DNA of 64,000 nucleotides, taken from positions 496,001 to 560,000 of the forward strand of contig NZ_LVWA01000004.1 of assembly GCF_001907195.1 (NCBI RefSeq). Reading direction: 5' to 3'. The translations under genes were made by a program, and so were the position numbers. Within the stretch, counting starts at the first letter, position 1. Each line of letters begins with the position of its first letter. The notes beneath the pieces are model-generated. The model saw only the letters and a program-made list of their open reading frames with translations. It was not told the origin of the DNA and did no database searches. This stretch comes from Pontibacter flavimaris. Its GTDB lineage: Bacteria; Bacteroidota; Bacteroidia; Cytophagales; Hymenobacteraceae. Shown one piece after another: positions 18,127-26,589 of this stretch.

Positions 18127-18163
18127 CAGAAGAGCCTCCCGGTTGCGCCGGGAGGCTCTTCTG
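18127..18163. terminator. Bidirectional terminator
   Basis: CAGAAGAGCCTCCCGG and CCGGGAGGCTCTTCTG form a perfect 16-bp stem with a 5-base loop between two convergent genes. Confidence 0.85.
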
Positions 18164-18183
18164 TTAGTGTCTTGCAGTGGTGC

Positions 18184-18492
18184 TTAGCCTTTGTAGACGA
18201 TGTTGAACTTCTTCAGCTCCTCCACGGGGCCAAAGTTTCTCTTCTCGATGGTTCTGCCGCGGCGCTTCAGGTGTACCTCCACCGGGGCCATGGTCCGGGT
18301 CATGTCGGAGTTGATCACTTTTACGTAAAATTTCCTGGCTTCTGCAGAGGCGCCCTTCTCAAAGGTGTGCTTTTGCTGGTTGCCATTTACCGGGTGCCCC
18401 GGGATTACCTGGTAAGAGGTGCAAACCACTTCATATTTAGGAAGAAATGGCTTGATGATGCTCGAAGATACTTTTCTAAGTAAGCTTTTCAT
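18184..18492 (-). CDS. Hypothetical small basic protein
   Basis: From ATG at 18492 (MKSLLRKVSSSIIKPFLPKYEVV) the frame encodes 102 residues, rich in Lys and Arg, with no signal peptide or known motif. The sequence KKHTFEKG-like middle and VEVHLKRRGRTIEKRNFGPVEEL end are not assigned to a family. A longer frame to 18564 exists but its extra 24 residues look unstructured. It shares the terminator at 18127 with the TetR gene. Confidence 0.6.
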   Translation of the reverse strand: MKSLLRKVSSSIIKPFLPKYEVVCTSYQVIPGHPVNGNQQKHTFEKGASAEARKFYVKVINSDMTRTMAPVEVHLKRRGRTIEKRNFGPVEELKKFNIVYKG

Positions 18493-18743
18493 ATGGTGAA
18501 CGATTAGGGGATACTTTTCTATAGCGCAATGTAGGGCTTTATTTGAAATTTCAAAGTATGGCACCTACAAAAAAGTGCAATTTAGTTCCTAACCATTCCG
18601 TTTTAAATTAGGTTCATCTTCGATGCAGACAATCGTAAAGAAAAACAGGACATGCCCCGGCAAGGCTGACGAGGCGTGTTGTGGGGCCGAAGAATAGTGC
18701 AACATGTATTATAACTATTTGAATATCAGGGCAGGTGCAGCGG

Positions 18744-19430
18744 TTACCTGTCGGCTGGCAGGGGCTTCAGGCCGCGCGTCATCTCGCGCTTGCCCGGAGG
18801 ACCGGGGAGGGCCTCCACCACAAAGCCGGCGGCCTTCAGGCTGCGCTTAAACGAGCCTTTGGCGCAGTAGGTAACCAGAGTGCCACCCGGCCGGATGGCC
18901 TTGTACAGCTTCTCGAACATGGCGTCAGACCATAGCTCGGGCTGCTTTTCGGGGGCAAAGGCATCAAAGAACACCACATCGTAGTAGGAGTTCGGCGCCA
19001 CATACTCCTCCAGCGACTCGTGCATCTTCTGCAGCGTAAAGTAGGGGATAATCTCGGCGGGCTCGTTCCAGGGGGCCGCGTGCAGCTTCAGGAAATACGC
19101 GTATAGCTCCGGGTTCAGGATGATGTTCTCGTAGTGCAGTTGCTGCACCACTTCCTCTGTTAGCGGGTACTTCTCCAGCGTGTCGTACTGGATAAAGGCC
19201 TTCCTGGCCAGCGCAGACGGGAAGGCAAGGATGGCGTTCAGGCCGGTGCCGAAACCCACTTCCAATATTTTCAGGTCCTTCTTCTGCTCCAGCGCATGCT
19301 CCAGGCCATGCTTTATGAACACATGCTGCGACTCCTGCAGGGCCCCGTGCACCGAGTGGTAGTGCTCGTTGAGTTCGGGCACGTAAAGGGTGTTGGAGCC
19401 GTCTTTCGTCTGTCTTATTTCGAGGTGCAT
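18744..19430 (-). CDS. mnmD: tRNA 5-methylaminomethyl-2-thiouridine methyltransferase, MnmD type
   Basis: The 228-residue protein (from MHLEIRQTKDG) is a Rossmann SAM methyltransferase of the DUF752/MnmD family. EVGFGTGLNAI near residue 57 is the SAM loop, VVFFDAFAPEKQPELW near 150 is the family's catalytic-site signature, and TYCAKGSFKRSLKAAGF follows. In E. coli this domain is fused to an oxidase (MnmC); in Bacteroidota it is stand-alone as here. It completes the mnm5 modification at the tRNA wobble position. An upstream ATG at 19451 would add seven residues. Confidence 0.92.
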   Translation of the reverse strand: MHLEIRQTKDGSNTLYVPELNEHYHSVHGALQESQHVFIKHGLEHALEQKKDLKILEVGFGTGLNAILAFPSALARKAFIQYDTLEKYPLTEEVVQQLHYENIILNPELYAYFLKLHAAPWNEPAEIIPYFTLQKMHESLEEYVAPNSYYDVVFFDAFAPEKQPELWSDAMFEKLYKAIRPGGTLVTYCAKGSFKRSLKAAGFVVEALPGPPGKREMTRGLKPLPADR

Positions 19431-19559
19431 GCTTTTTGTGTTACCTTGCAAAGGTACGCATTACTGCCGTGTGGCCGCAATATATCATAATCAGAATTTA
19501 GTAAAATTATATAAGCCGGGGCGGAAGTATAGGCTTTCAATTCCGGCAGCCCCTACCCT

Positions 19560-19988
19560 ATGGCACGAGTAAAAGTAGACATCCCCGCCCATACCCATTT
19601 CACGGCCACCATTCCTGTGCGCGTAACCGACCTGAACTACGGCAACCACCTGGGCAACGATGCCCTGCTCTCCATTATGCACGAGGCGCGCATGCAGCTG
19701 CTCGGCCACTTCGGCTGGAGCGAATTAAGTATAGGAGGGGCAAGTATGATCATGGCCGATGTGGCGATAGCGTACAAAGGCGAGGGTTTTTACGGCGACG
19801 TGCTACGTATAAGTATGGCTTTCGACGACCTGCACAAGTATGGCTTCGACATCACCTACCACATCACGAACCAGAATGGCAAGGAAGTGGCCCGCGCCAA
19901 GACCGGCATGCTGTGCTTTAACTACCAGGAGCGCAAACTAATGCCCCTGCCCGCTGAAGTAAAGGCTAAGATTGAAACTAATTGCTAA
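19560..19988 (+). CDS. Hotdog-fold acyl-CoA thioesterase, C-terminus altered by an insertion
   Basis: The 142-residue 4HBT-like protein has FTATIPVRVTDLNYGNHLGND near residue 13, where the Asp/Asn-containing loop carries the catalytic acid, and MIMADVAIAYKGEGFYGD. It hydrolyses acyl-CoA thioesters. The present gene ends ...KAKIETNC. A 28-bp copy of its 3' end lies at 20749-20776, followed by codons for Lys-Ala-Gly-stop, which look like the ancestral end (...KIETKAG). The 795-bp insertion between the copies therefore replaced the last residues. The enzyme core is intact. Confidence 0.88.
   Translation: MARVKVDIPAHTHFTATIPVRVTDLNYGNHLGNDALLSIMHEARMQLLGHFGWSELSIGGASMIMADVAIAYKGEGFYGDVLRISMAFDDLHKYGFDITYHITNQNGKEVARAKTGMLCFNYQERKLMPLPAEVKAKIETNC
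19954..19981 (+). repeat. Left 28-bp direct repeat (attachment-site-like)
   Basis: Lies in the last codons of the thioesterase gene, reading through EVKAKIET. Confidence 0.8.
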
Positions 19989-20096
19989 AGGCGCGTAGCC
20001 CAAGCAATTAGTTTGCTCAACCACTTTTAGTTAGAGAAGGAATTAAGGAGTTAGCACATTTAAATTTGTATATATTTATATGTTTAACTTCTTGAG

Positions 20097-20729
20097 ATGG
20101 AAAACACACGTGATTTTTTTGCTGGATACCAAAAGCAGCTAAGCGATGGGCTACTGAAAAGTAGTGAAGCTTTCGATAAGACATTGATTCTGATTTCTTC
20201 TGGTGCTCTAGCGCTGTCTATGGCATTCGTGGAGAAGCTTGGAGGTGAAGACCCTATTTACCCTAGCCTCTTGATTTTTGCATGGGCCTTTCTCGGTGCT
20301 ACTCTATTACTGAGCCTTTCAGCTCACTTATATTCGCTTGAAGCTCATCGGAAGTCAATAAGCTCTATAGATACCATAATTGATCGTATGGATGTTGCGG
20401 CAAGTATGGGAGAAGCCACTGAGATAGAGGAAGCCGTTTCAATGTATGGAGGACATGTAGAGATGACTAGGAGGCTAGAGAGTAAAATGCACAGCTTTAA
20501 CTATTTTGCTTATATTGCTATTTGTATAGGAATATTGCTACTCATCATATTTGCTTCACTTAATATAAAAACTAATGAATCAAATGGCCAAAGAACAGAG
20601 ACCAGCCAATCCGCCCTCAAACCCAAACTCTCCAAACCCAGACACCAAAGGGATACCGTTACCACCTCCACCACGACTCCCTCAGCCTCCCAGCAACCCA
20701 AAGAAGTAAGTATAAAATCATCCAGATAA
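20097..20729 (+). CDS. Hypothetical three-helix membrane protein carried on the insertion
   Basis: The 210-residue protein has hydrophobic segments at about 28-46 (TLILISSGALALSMAF), 58-82 (LLIFAWAFLGATLLLSLSAH) and 136-158 (YFAYIAICIGILLLIIFASL). A helical stretch EEAVSMYGGHVEMTRRLESK lies between the last two, and a Ser/Thr/Pro-rich tail follows 160. No enzymatic motif is seen. It is unlike its neighbours in codon use (many AT-rich codons). The downstream part overlaps a second frame (20584-20709), so its true C-terminus is uncertain. Role unknown. Confidence 0.7.
   Translation: MENTRDFFAGYQKQLSDGLLKSSEAFDKTLILISSGALALSMAFVEKLGGEDPIYPSLLIFAWAFLGATLLLSLSAHLYSLEAHRKSISSIDTIIDRMDVAASMGEATEIEEAVSMYGGHVEMTRRLESKMHSFNYFAYIAICIGILLLIIFASLNIKTNESNGQRTETSQSALKPKLSKPRHQRDTVTTSTTTPSASQQPKEVSIKSSR
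20584..20709 (+). CDS. Possible small Pro/Asn-rich protein overlapping the membrane-protein gene
   Basis: In the +1 frame relative to the membrane-protein gene, ATG 20584 opens 41 codons: MAKEQRPANPPSNPNSPNPD, then TKGIPLPPPPRLPQPPSNPKK. The Pro/Asn composition with a basic end looks more protein-like than a chance frame, and the overlapping 210-residue tail is itself low complexity. It could be a separate coupled gene or the product of a frameshift. Evidence is compositional only. Confidence 0.4.
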   Translation: MAKEQRPANPPSNPNSPNPDTKGIPLPPPPRLPQPPSNPKK

Positions 20730-20748
20730 AGGAGCTACTTAAGATCTC

Positions 20749-20776
20749 CTGAAGTAAAGGCAAAGATTGAAACTAA
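20749..20776 (+). repeat. Right 28-bp direct repeat (displaced original gene end)
   Basis: One T/A difference from the left copy. The continuation AAAGCCGGATGA supplies a plausible original stop codon of the thioesterase gene. Confidence 0.8.
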
Positions 20777-20804
20777 AGCCGGATGATTTTTGTAATTTTG
20801 TGGT

Positions 20805-21878
20805 ATGAATTTGATCGCAGATATTCCGGTTTTAACTAAGAAAGATATTCGTAAGATGTCGCTCGACGACCTGAAGGCCTGGCTCGTGGAGAACGGGGAG
20901 AAGCCTTTCCGGGCCAAGCAGGTATACGAGTGGCTCTGGAAGCATGCGGCCCAGTCGTTTGCGGAGATGAACAACGTAAGCCTGGCCCTGCGCGAGAAGC
21001 TGGAGCAACACTTTGCCATTAACGCCGTGCAGGTAGCCACCGAGCAGCTGAGCCAGGACGGCACCATCAAATCTGCCTTCAAACTCTACGACAGCAACAT
21101 TGTGGAGGGCGTGCTGATTCCGCATGACGAGCGTAAAACGGCCTGCGTGAGCAGCCAGGTGGGTTGTTCGCTTACCTGCAAGTTCTGCGCCACCGGCTAC
21201 ATGGACCGCGTCCGCAACCTCGATGCCGCCGAGATCTACGACCAGGTGGTGCGCATCAACGAGCAAAGTATGCGGCAGTATGGCCAGCCGCTCACCAACA
21301 TCGTGTACATGGGCATGGGCGAGCCGATGCTCAACTACGCCAACGTGATGAAAAGCATCGAGCGCATCACCGCGCACGACGGCCTGGGCATGGCCGCCCG
21401 CCGTATTACGGTGAGCACGGCCGGTATTGCCAAGATGATCAAGAAAATGGCCGATGATGGCGTAAAAGCTAACCTGGCCCTCTCGCTGCACGCGGCCAAC
21501 GACGAGAAGCGTAACCAGATCATGCCCATCAACGAGACCAACTCGCTGGAGGCCCTGAAGGACGCCCTGAAGCACTACCACCAGGTAACCGGCCGCAAGG
21601 TAACCTACGAGTACATCGTATTCGATAACTTCAACGACACGCTGCAGGATGCCGAGGAACTGCTGCGCTTCTCCAAGATCATTCCCTGCAAGATCAACCT
21701 GATCGAGTATAACCCGATCGAGAACGCCGATTTCGTAAACACCGACGACGACCGCCTGCAAGCGTTTATCTACTACCTGGCCGACCGTGGTCTGCAGGTA
21801 AACGTGCGCCGCAGCCGTGGCAAGGACATCGACGCGGCCTGCGGCCAGCTGGCTGTAAAGGAAAAGCAGCCGGTGTAA
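20805..21878 (+). CDS. rlmN: 23S rRNA (adenine2503-C2)-methyltransferase RlmN
   Basis: The 357-residue radical-SAM enzyme has the cluster motif CSLTCKFC with Cys121, Cys125 and Cys128. It also has GMGEPMLNYANV, LSLHAANDEKRNQIMPIN, and the C-terminal GKDIDAACGQL whose Cys is the methyl-carrying residue of the family. It methylates A2503 of 23S rRNA and A37 of some tRNAs. A TAATTTTG box lies only a few bases before the start, so any transcript from it would be nearly leaderless. Confidence 0.97.
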   Translation: MNLIADIPVLTKKDIRKMSLDDLKAWLVENGEKPFRAKQVYEWLWKHAAQSFAEMNNVSLALREKLEQHFAINAVQVATEQLSQDGTIKSAFKLYDSNIVEGVLIPHDERKTACVSSQVGCSLTCKFCATGYMDRVRNLDAAEIYDQVVRINEQSMRQYGQPLTNIVYMGMGEPMLNYANVMKSIERITAHDGLGMAARRITVSTAGIAKMIKKMADDGVKANLALSLHAANDEKRNQIMPINETNSLEALKDALKHYHQVTGRKVTYEYIVFDNFNDTLQDAEELLRFSKIIPCKINLIEYNPIENADFVNTDDDRLQAFIYYLADRGLQVNVRRSRGKDIDAACGQLAVKEKQPV

Positions 21879-21894
21879 AGTATAAACATCAGTC

Positions 21895-21946
21895 AAAGTA
21901 TAAACCCGGTTTCTGCGCATACTTGCAGAAGCCGGGTTTATACTTT
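21895..21946 (+). terminator. rlmN terminator with AAAGTATAAA at the stem base
   Basis: Two 22-base arms (21895-21916 and 21925-21946), differing by one G-T pair, begin and end with the pair AAAGTATAAA / TTTATACTTT. The 8-base loop GCATACTT contains a further half copy of the word. Confidence 0.8.
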
Positions 21947-22044
21947 ATAGCAGTACCTGGGTGGTTATACTTCCGTTGGCTTGTAACTCGTGTCTTTTAC
22001 TTCTAAATCATACTTTATACTTTGGCTATACTTTATACTTTCCT

Positions 22045-22613
22045 GGCGCAAGCGTCCGCTTGTGCCTTTTTATACTTGAGCCATACTTTCCCTGAGCCGC
22101 TGCTTCCCGTAACTTGATCCAAGCTATACTTACTAGCTTCCGCTGATCCTCAGTCTTACAAACCTAAAGTTTCATTTCTGGCTTTGGCTCCCTCCAGCCC
22201 GGGAGGGCTCGTTTTCCCGCTTGGCGCTGGGAGCTTTTCCTGCCCTCGTGCCTCGGGCTGCCTCACTCCGTTCGTCACCGGAAAAACTCGCATAAGAGGG
22301 CCCCTACCCCCGGCGCCTCACAGAAAAACTGGGTATCAGTTCGATAGCTACGGCTAATATTGTCATCTCGACCTATGGGAGAGACCTCTATAGAATTCCC
22401 GATAGATCTCTCGCGCTGCTCGAGATGACAATGTAATAAAGTATAGCAAGTATAAATTCCCCTCCTCGGAGGGGCTAGGGGTGGGTTCATACTTTGTAGG
22501 GGCAGGTCGCGACCTGTCCGCGCAAGAACAGCAGCTATGCAACTCATACTTCAACAGAAGTAATTACAGACTCCCCTCCTTGGCTAAGGAGAGGCAGGGG
22601 TGGTTGCAACCGG
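22045..22613 (+). repeat. Mosaic intergenic hairpin repeat, copy A
   Basis: About 570 bp filling the rlmN-yihY gap. Modules in order: palindrome GGCGCAAGCGTCCGCTTGTG at 22045, a conserved core (GATCCTCAG, CCCGGGAGGGC, CACCGGAAAAACTCGC, ACTGGG, TTCGATAGC), a CTCGAGATGACA module around 22362-22430, hairpin CCCCTCCTCGGAGGGG at 22460, CAGGTCGCGACCTGTCC near 22503, and CTCCCCTCCTTGGC at 22570. The core is shared, with drift, by copies at 27.7, 45.5 and 56.4 kb; this one is the most diverged. No open frame with coding features is present. The gap 21947-22700 also holds about ten ATACTTT words. Confidence 0.8.
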
Positions 22614-22700
22614 CACTGCAGGCAATCACTTGAGGCAAAGGCGATGCATTTACGGCAGCTCCTTATCGAACAACTAATAACTAACAACTAATAACGAATA

Positions 22701-23663
22701 TCACCCCTCAAACCTGCCCTCGGCCTTTGGCCTGCCGGTGCCCCTGCGCTCTTCGCGCCTGTCCACCACCTCACGCTCCTCTACAAACACGGCATGTGCC
22801 TTTGGCGTGATACGCTGGCCATACTTATGGGCATACTGCTGCGTGAACTCGGCCCCGAAGAACACGATCATGGAGGAGTAGTAGATCCAGACAAGTATAA
22901 GTATGATGGAGCCCGCCGCACCGTAGGCCGAGCCGGGGTCGGAGGTGCCGATGTACCAGCTGATGAGGAACTTGCCGACGGTGAAAAGTACGGCCGTGAT
23001 CAGCGCCCCGATCAGTGTGTCCTTCCAGCGGATGTTGGCATCCGGCAGGTACTTCAGGATGAGCGCGAACAGCAGGGTGATCAAACCGATGGAGATGATA
23101 AAATCGAGCGCCTTGATTACCCAGTAGCCGACGCCGGGCAGCATGTCGGAAATGTAGCCGCTCAGCACCGAGATAGCCGCACTGATGACGAAGGAGATAA
23201 GCATGAGTAGCGAGATGCTCAGGATCAGCCCGAAGGAGAAAACGCGCTCTTTTGCCATGCGCAGGATGCCGCTGGTGGGCTTCACCTTCAGGTTCCAGAC
23301 GCTGTTGAGCGACTGCTGCAGCGTGACAAAGAAGGTGGTGGAGGCAAACACCAGCGTGCCGATGCCCACCCACATGGCCCAACCCGTGGACTCCTGCGTG
23401 CTGGCATTCTGCACCATGTTCTCTACTTCGGAGGCGGCATCATGGCTGATGGCCGTGGACACCTGCGCCTCCAGCTGGCCCGATACGGCCTCCTCGCCGA
23501 AGAAAAAACCGGCCGCCTTGATGATGATGAGCAGCAGCGGCGGGATAGAGAAAATAGCGTTAAAAGCCAGTGCCGCCGCCAGCCGCAGGGAGTTGGCCTC
23601 GAGAAAACCGTCCACGGAGGACTTCAGCAGCTGGAAAATTCCTGATAAAGTATACTTGGGCAT
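22701..23663 (-). CDS. YihY/BrkB-family inner-membrane protein
   Basis: Starting at ATG 23663 (MPKYTLSGIFQLLKSSVDGF) the protein has 320 residues and six hydrophobic segments, with LAAALAFNAIFSIPPLLLIII near 26 and the family signature YGAAGSIILILVWIYYSSMIVFFGAEFTQQYA near 247. The family (once called ribonuclease BN) has no established function; it is an integral envelope protein. The C-terminus is charged and rich in Arg/Glu. Longer frames to 23951 overlap the divergent lipoprotein gene and are less likely. Confidence 0.88.
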   Translation of the reverse strand: MPKYTLSGIFQLLKSSVDGFLEANSLRLAAALAFNAIFSIPPLLLIIIKAAGFFFGEEAVSGQLEAQVSTAISHDAASEVENMVQNASTQESTGWAMWVGIGTLVFASTTFFVTLQQSLNSVWNLKVKPTSGILRMAKERVFSFGLILSISLLMLISFVISAAISVLSGYISDMLPGVGYWVIKALDFIISIGLITLLFALILKYLPDANIRWKDTLIGALITAVLFTVGKFLISWYIGTSDPGSAYGAAGSIILILVWIYYSSMIVFFGAEFTQQYAHKYGQRITPKAHAVFVEEREVVDRREERRGTGRPKAEGRFEG

Positions 23664-23805
23664 AGGGCTTGTCGTCAGTTTCTGTTGTGGCTTTAACCTA
23701 CGCAGCACGCCCGTAATGGGTTGAAGAGCGCCCGCCCACAGCGCCGCGGCAGCATCCTGCGCGGGTATAATTCCGTACATGGGAGCGAACGTAACGTATA
23801 GCCCG

Positions 23806-24540
23806 ATGCCGCTAAGAATTCCCCTCCAACCGCTGTTCCTGTTTCTCTGCCTGCTACTATCGGGCTGCGCCCAAAGTCCCGGCGATAAAGCCAAAAGTAT
23901 AGCCCGGGAGGTGATGGAAAACATGGGCGGAGAAAAGGGCTGGAACGACACCCGCTACCTTGCCTGGACCTTCAACGACCAGTACCAGGTATGGGACAAA
24001 CACCAGAATCGCTTCCGGTGGGAGCAGGACAGCCTCGTGGCCATCATCAACACCGACACCAAGGACGGGAAAGTATACGTGGACGGCCAGGAGCTGCAGG
24101 ACCCGGAGGAGAAACAGAAGCTGCTGGAGCGTGCCTACGCCCTCTGGATAAATAATTCCTACTGGCTCGTGATGCCCTTTAAGCTGCTGGACCCCGGCGT
24201 AACGCTACGGTATGTGGGCGAGGAGCAAACCATGGACGGCGCCCCGGCCGATGTGCTGGAGATGACCTTTGCGCAGGTGGGCCTCACGCCGCAGAACAAG
24301 TATAAACTATGGATGGATAAGGAGCAGGGGCTGGTAACGCAGTGGGCCTTCTTCCGAAGCGCAGAGGATGCCGAGCCCTCCTTTACCCGTCGCTGGGGCG
24401 ATTACAAAGATTACGGAAGTATAAAACTGGCCTCCGACCGCAGCAACTCCCAGGGCGATTTCAAACTGACCGACATAGCCGCCCCAGCCGAGGTGCCGGA
24501 CAACGTGTTCAACAGCCCCACGCCTATCGAGAAACTTTGA
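23806..24540 (+). CDS. Predicted lipoprotein, DUF6503/LolA-like
   Basis: From ATG 23806 the 244-residue protein starts MPLRIPLQPLFLFLCLLLSGC, a signal peptide with lipobox LLSGC. The mature part is beta-rich: YLAWTFNDQYQVWDKHQNRF, GKVYVDGQEL, ADVLEMTFAQVG, NKYKLWMDKEQGLVTQW. This resembles the half-barrel of outer-membrane lipoprotein-sorting-like proteins (DUF6503-type in Bacteroidota). Function is unknown. It is divergent from yihY and convergent with the DUF4403 gene. Confidence 0.7.
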   Translation: MPLRIPLQPLFLFLCLLLSGCAQSPGDKAKSIAREVMENMGGEKGWNDTRYLAWTFNDQYQVWDKHQNRFRWEQDSLVAIINTDTKDGKVYVDGQELQDPEEKQKLLERAYALWINNSYWLVMPFKLLDPGVTLRYVGEEQTMDGAPADVLEMTFAQVGLTPQNKYKLWMDKEQGLVTQWAFFRSAEDAEPSFTRRWGDYKDYGSIKLASDRSNSQGDFKLTDIAAPAEVPDNVFNSPTPIEKL

Positions 24541-24548
24541 GGATAAGG

Positions 24549-24612
24549 GCGTATCACGTAGCACGACTCCATTCAAAAAATCATGCTACCTGATACGTGC
24601 TACGTGATACGC
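24549..24612. terminator. Bidirectional hairpin between convergent lipoprotein genes
   Basis: GCGTATCACGTAGCACG and CGTGCTACGTGATACGC are perfect 17-bp arms separated by 30 bases. A further partial copy (TGCTACCTGATACG) lies within the loop. Confidence 0.7.
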
Positions 24613-24614
24613 AG

Positions 24615-26069
24615 CTACAGCTTATCTATCGTGGCGGTTAGCGTGCCTCTGGCGTTTACCACGGCTTTGATGCCCTCCTGTGTCAGGTACAGGTTATCCG
24701 GGGCGATGTGGTTTATACTTCCGCGCAGCAGCACCGACTCGTGCACACGGCCCTGTTTATCCAGCGTGGCCTGCAGCATGCTGCGGGCATTCTCCAGCTC
24801 GTGCTGCACCGGTATGCTTACCTGCTGCTGTATCATCTCCTCAAACTTGTTCTGGGCCAGCCAGCTGGCGGTGCTCAGTATCCTGTCTTTCGTGTCGAGG
24901 TCGTAGGTTACGTCGCGTACGCGGATGGAGGCGGTTTCGGCGTCGTAGTAGGGTGTGCCGCGCAGGTATACCTTGCCTTCTATCTTTTTGGTGAAGATGC
25001 CGGCCCTGGTCTTGCCGTTCACGTCGAGCATCAGCACCAGCTGGTAGCCGCCGGGCGTTATGGCCGCTTCGTTCACTGTTATCTCGCTCTTGCCCCCGTC
25101 GAACGTATAGGTTTGTTTGGCCACCTGCTCCTGCAGCATTTTGCTGGCGCGGGCGTACGGTATGCTGGCCGTCAGGCCTATCTGCACGTCGTCGCTCATG
25201 CGGCTGTCCACGATCAGTTTGGGCAGGAGCTTGTTTACCTGCACCTGCGGCTTGCCGTCGGTGGTGACGGTGATGTAGGAGGTGATGCCAAGGCGGGTGT
25301 TCAGGGTGCCGTTGTGGCCTTGCAGCGGCGCCATGCGTATCTCCTGCGGTACTACGGTAAGCCAGGCGTTCAGGTCGTTGTTCAGCATCACGGGCTGCTG
25401 CAGCTGCTGCCATGCCTCGGCGATGTACTTTTTCACGTCCAGGCGGTTCTGCAGTTCCTTGTCCAGCTGCCTGGAGATGTTGCTCATCTGCTGGCGCAGC
25501 GCCGGCTCCACAAAGCGGGCCAGGCCGATGCGCAGCGGCCCCAGCTCGATCACAGGCTTGGTGGCGCCCCACTCAAAGTCGCCGCTGGTAATCGTGTTGA
25601 TCCTGTAATCCTCGGTCAGCCCTATCTTGCTTTCGGTGTTGATGATCATGTCGAAGGTGGTGTCCTCGGTCTTGTCGATGGAAGGACAGATCTTGCACGG
25701 GTCCCATTTCCAGCGACCTTTGGCATAGACGCGCAGCGGCACCGAGAAGTATACTTTGTCCTTGTCGGCGCGCATGCGCAGGTTGCCGTTCCGGGCCACA
25801 GTTATGGCCAGGTTGTCGTCCTGCAGGTTGGTGTCTTTGTAGAGGATGTCGGCGATCTCCTGGTTCAGCCGGCCCTCCAGGGCAGCCACGGAGATGGACA
25901 CGGGCACGGTAACCGACGAAAGTTGCGGCCTGTACACAGGAACCGCCGCGGCAGTGGCGGCAGGAGCAGCCGGGTCGAGTTGCTCGGTGCTGGAGCAGCC
26001 GGGCAGGGCAAAGCCCGAGGCCACGAGCAGAAGCAGTACGGGCAGTGTGCGGAAAGTCTTTAGGATCAC
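24615..26069 (-). CDS. DUF4403 lipoprotein
   Basis: The 484-residue protein has a signal peptide and lipobox ALPGC (Cys25), then the DUF4403 arrangement: VPVSISVAALEGRLNQEI near 55, a two-lobed beta-rich body with repeated LRIGLARFVEPALRQQM and IPYARASKMLQEQ segments, and the end LYLTQEGIKAVVNARGTLTATI. The fold resembles lipid-binding tubular (TULIP-like) proteins, which makes lipid handling at the envelope plausible but unproven. It is monocistronic. Confidence 0.88.
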   Translation of the reverse strand: MILKTFRTLPVLLLLVASGFALPGCSSTEQLDPAAPAATAAAVPVYRPQLSSVTVPVSISVAALEGRLNQEIADILYKDTNLQDDNLAITVARNGNLRMRADKDKVYFSVPLRVYAKGRWKWDPCKICPSIDKTEDTTFDMIINTESKIGLTEDYRINTITSGDFEWGATKPVIELGPLRIGLARFVEPALRQQMSNISRQLDKELQNRLDVKKYIAEAWQQLQQPVMLNNDLNAWLTVVPQEIRMAPLQGHNGTLNTRLGITSYITVTTDGKPQVQVNKLLPKLIVDSRMSDDVQIGLTASIPYARASKMLQEQVAKQTYTFDGGKSEITVNEAAITPGGYQLVLMLDVNGKTRAGIFTKKIEGKVYLRGTPYYDAETASIRVRDVTYDLDTKDRILSTASWLAQNKFEEMIQQQVSIPVQHELENARSMLQATLDKQGRVHESVLLRGSINHIAPDNLYLTQEGIKAVVNARGTLTATIDKL

Positions 26070-26157
26070 GTTTTAGCTGTTTAAAAAAGCGGCGCAAGGT
26101 AGCACAGGTTTTCCTTAACAGCTACAGGGCAAAGGTCGTTCCGAAAAAATAGATAGG

Positions 26158-26481
26158 TCAGGAAAGTTGCAGCAGCTTTTGCAGCATCTCGCGCAGCTCT
26201 TCCTCGGTGGCGGCAATGCCGCAGTCGGCCAGGGTGCCGTTGTGGTAGGTGGCAAAAAACGGCGTTCCCTTCATCCTCACCTCCCGGCTCGATACGGGGT
26301 TCTCCTTCGCATCCATCCGCAGGAACGAAACCGGACTATACATAGGCTCCTCGGCGATCTTTCTGTACTTGGGCTCCATCAGCTTGCACACCGGGCAGTC
26401 CTTATCCGTAAATTTCACAATTACCTTATCCCGCTCGAATATTATTTTCCTTAGCTCGTCGTCGTTTGATTCTGTTACCAT
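26158..26481 (-). CDS. Thioredoxin-like protein
   Basis: The 107-residue protein is a single thioredoxin fold without a signal peptide. VIVKFTDKDCPVCKLMEPKYRKI at about 19-41 contains the active-site CPVC (thioredoxin has CGPC), cis-proline GTPFF is near 72, and EEELREMLQKLL forms the last helix. A cytoplasmic disulfide or redox role is likely. Neighbouring genes give no clue to a partner. Confidence 0.87.
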   Translation of the reverse strand: MVTESNDDELRKIIFERDKVIVKFTDKDCPVCKLMEPKYRKIAEEPMYSPVSFLRMDAKENPVSSREVRMKGTPFFATYHNGTLADCGIAATEEELREMLQKLLQLS

Positions 26482-26589
26482 CCTGGTTTGTTTTCTTCAG
26501 TGGCGCCACTGGTTAGAGAAGTATGGACGTGCTTTTAAGAATATGGGTTAGAATAGATATTCAGGGGCAGGCAAGTATGGCATAGTGTA

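Larger units (their letters stand above)
19954..20776. mobile_element. Small AT-rich insertion at the 3' end of the thioesterase gene
   Basis: The unit is bounded by CTGAAGTAAAGGCTAAGATT... at 19954-19981 and a copy at 20749-20776 (27 of 28 bases identical). Repeat-to-repeat distance is 795 bp. Composition between them is visibly richer in A and T than the flanking genes. It carries one membrane-protein gene and an overlapping small frame. No integrase gene is present, so it would be non-autonomous. Confidence 0.75.

Noticed and set aside
20097..20729. Insertion at 20 kb as a complete integrative element or prophage remnant
   Set aside because: No integrase, excisionase, structural or replication gene lies within the 795 bp, so only a non-autonomous unit can be claimed.
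22275..22547. Short frames inside mosaic repeat A
   Set aside because: They are not kept in the other three copies of the repeat, so the repeat is unlikely to be protein-coding.
24708..26063. A 451-codon plus-strand frame opposite the DUF4403 gene
   Set aside because: Its composition (long Gly/Val/His runs) and lack of a family pattern mark it as a shadow frame; the minus-strand lipoprotein is clear.
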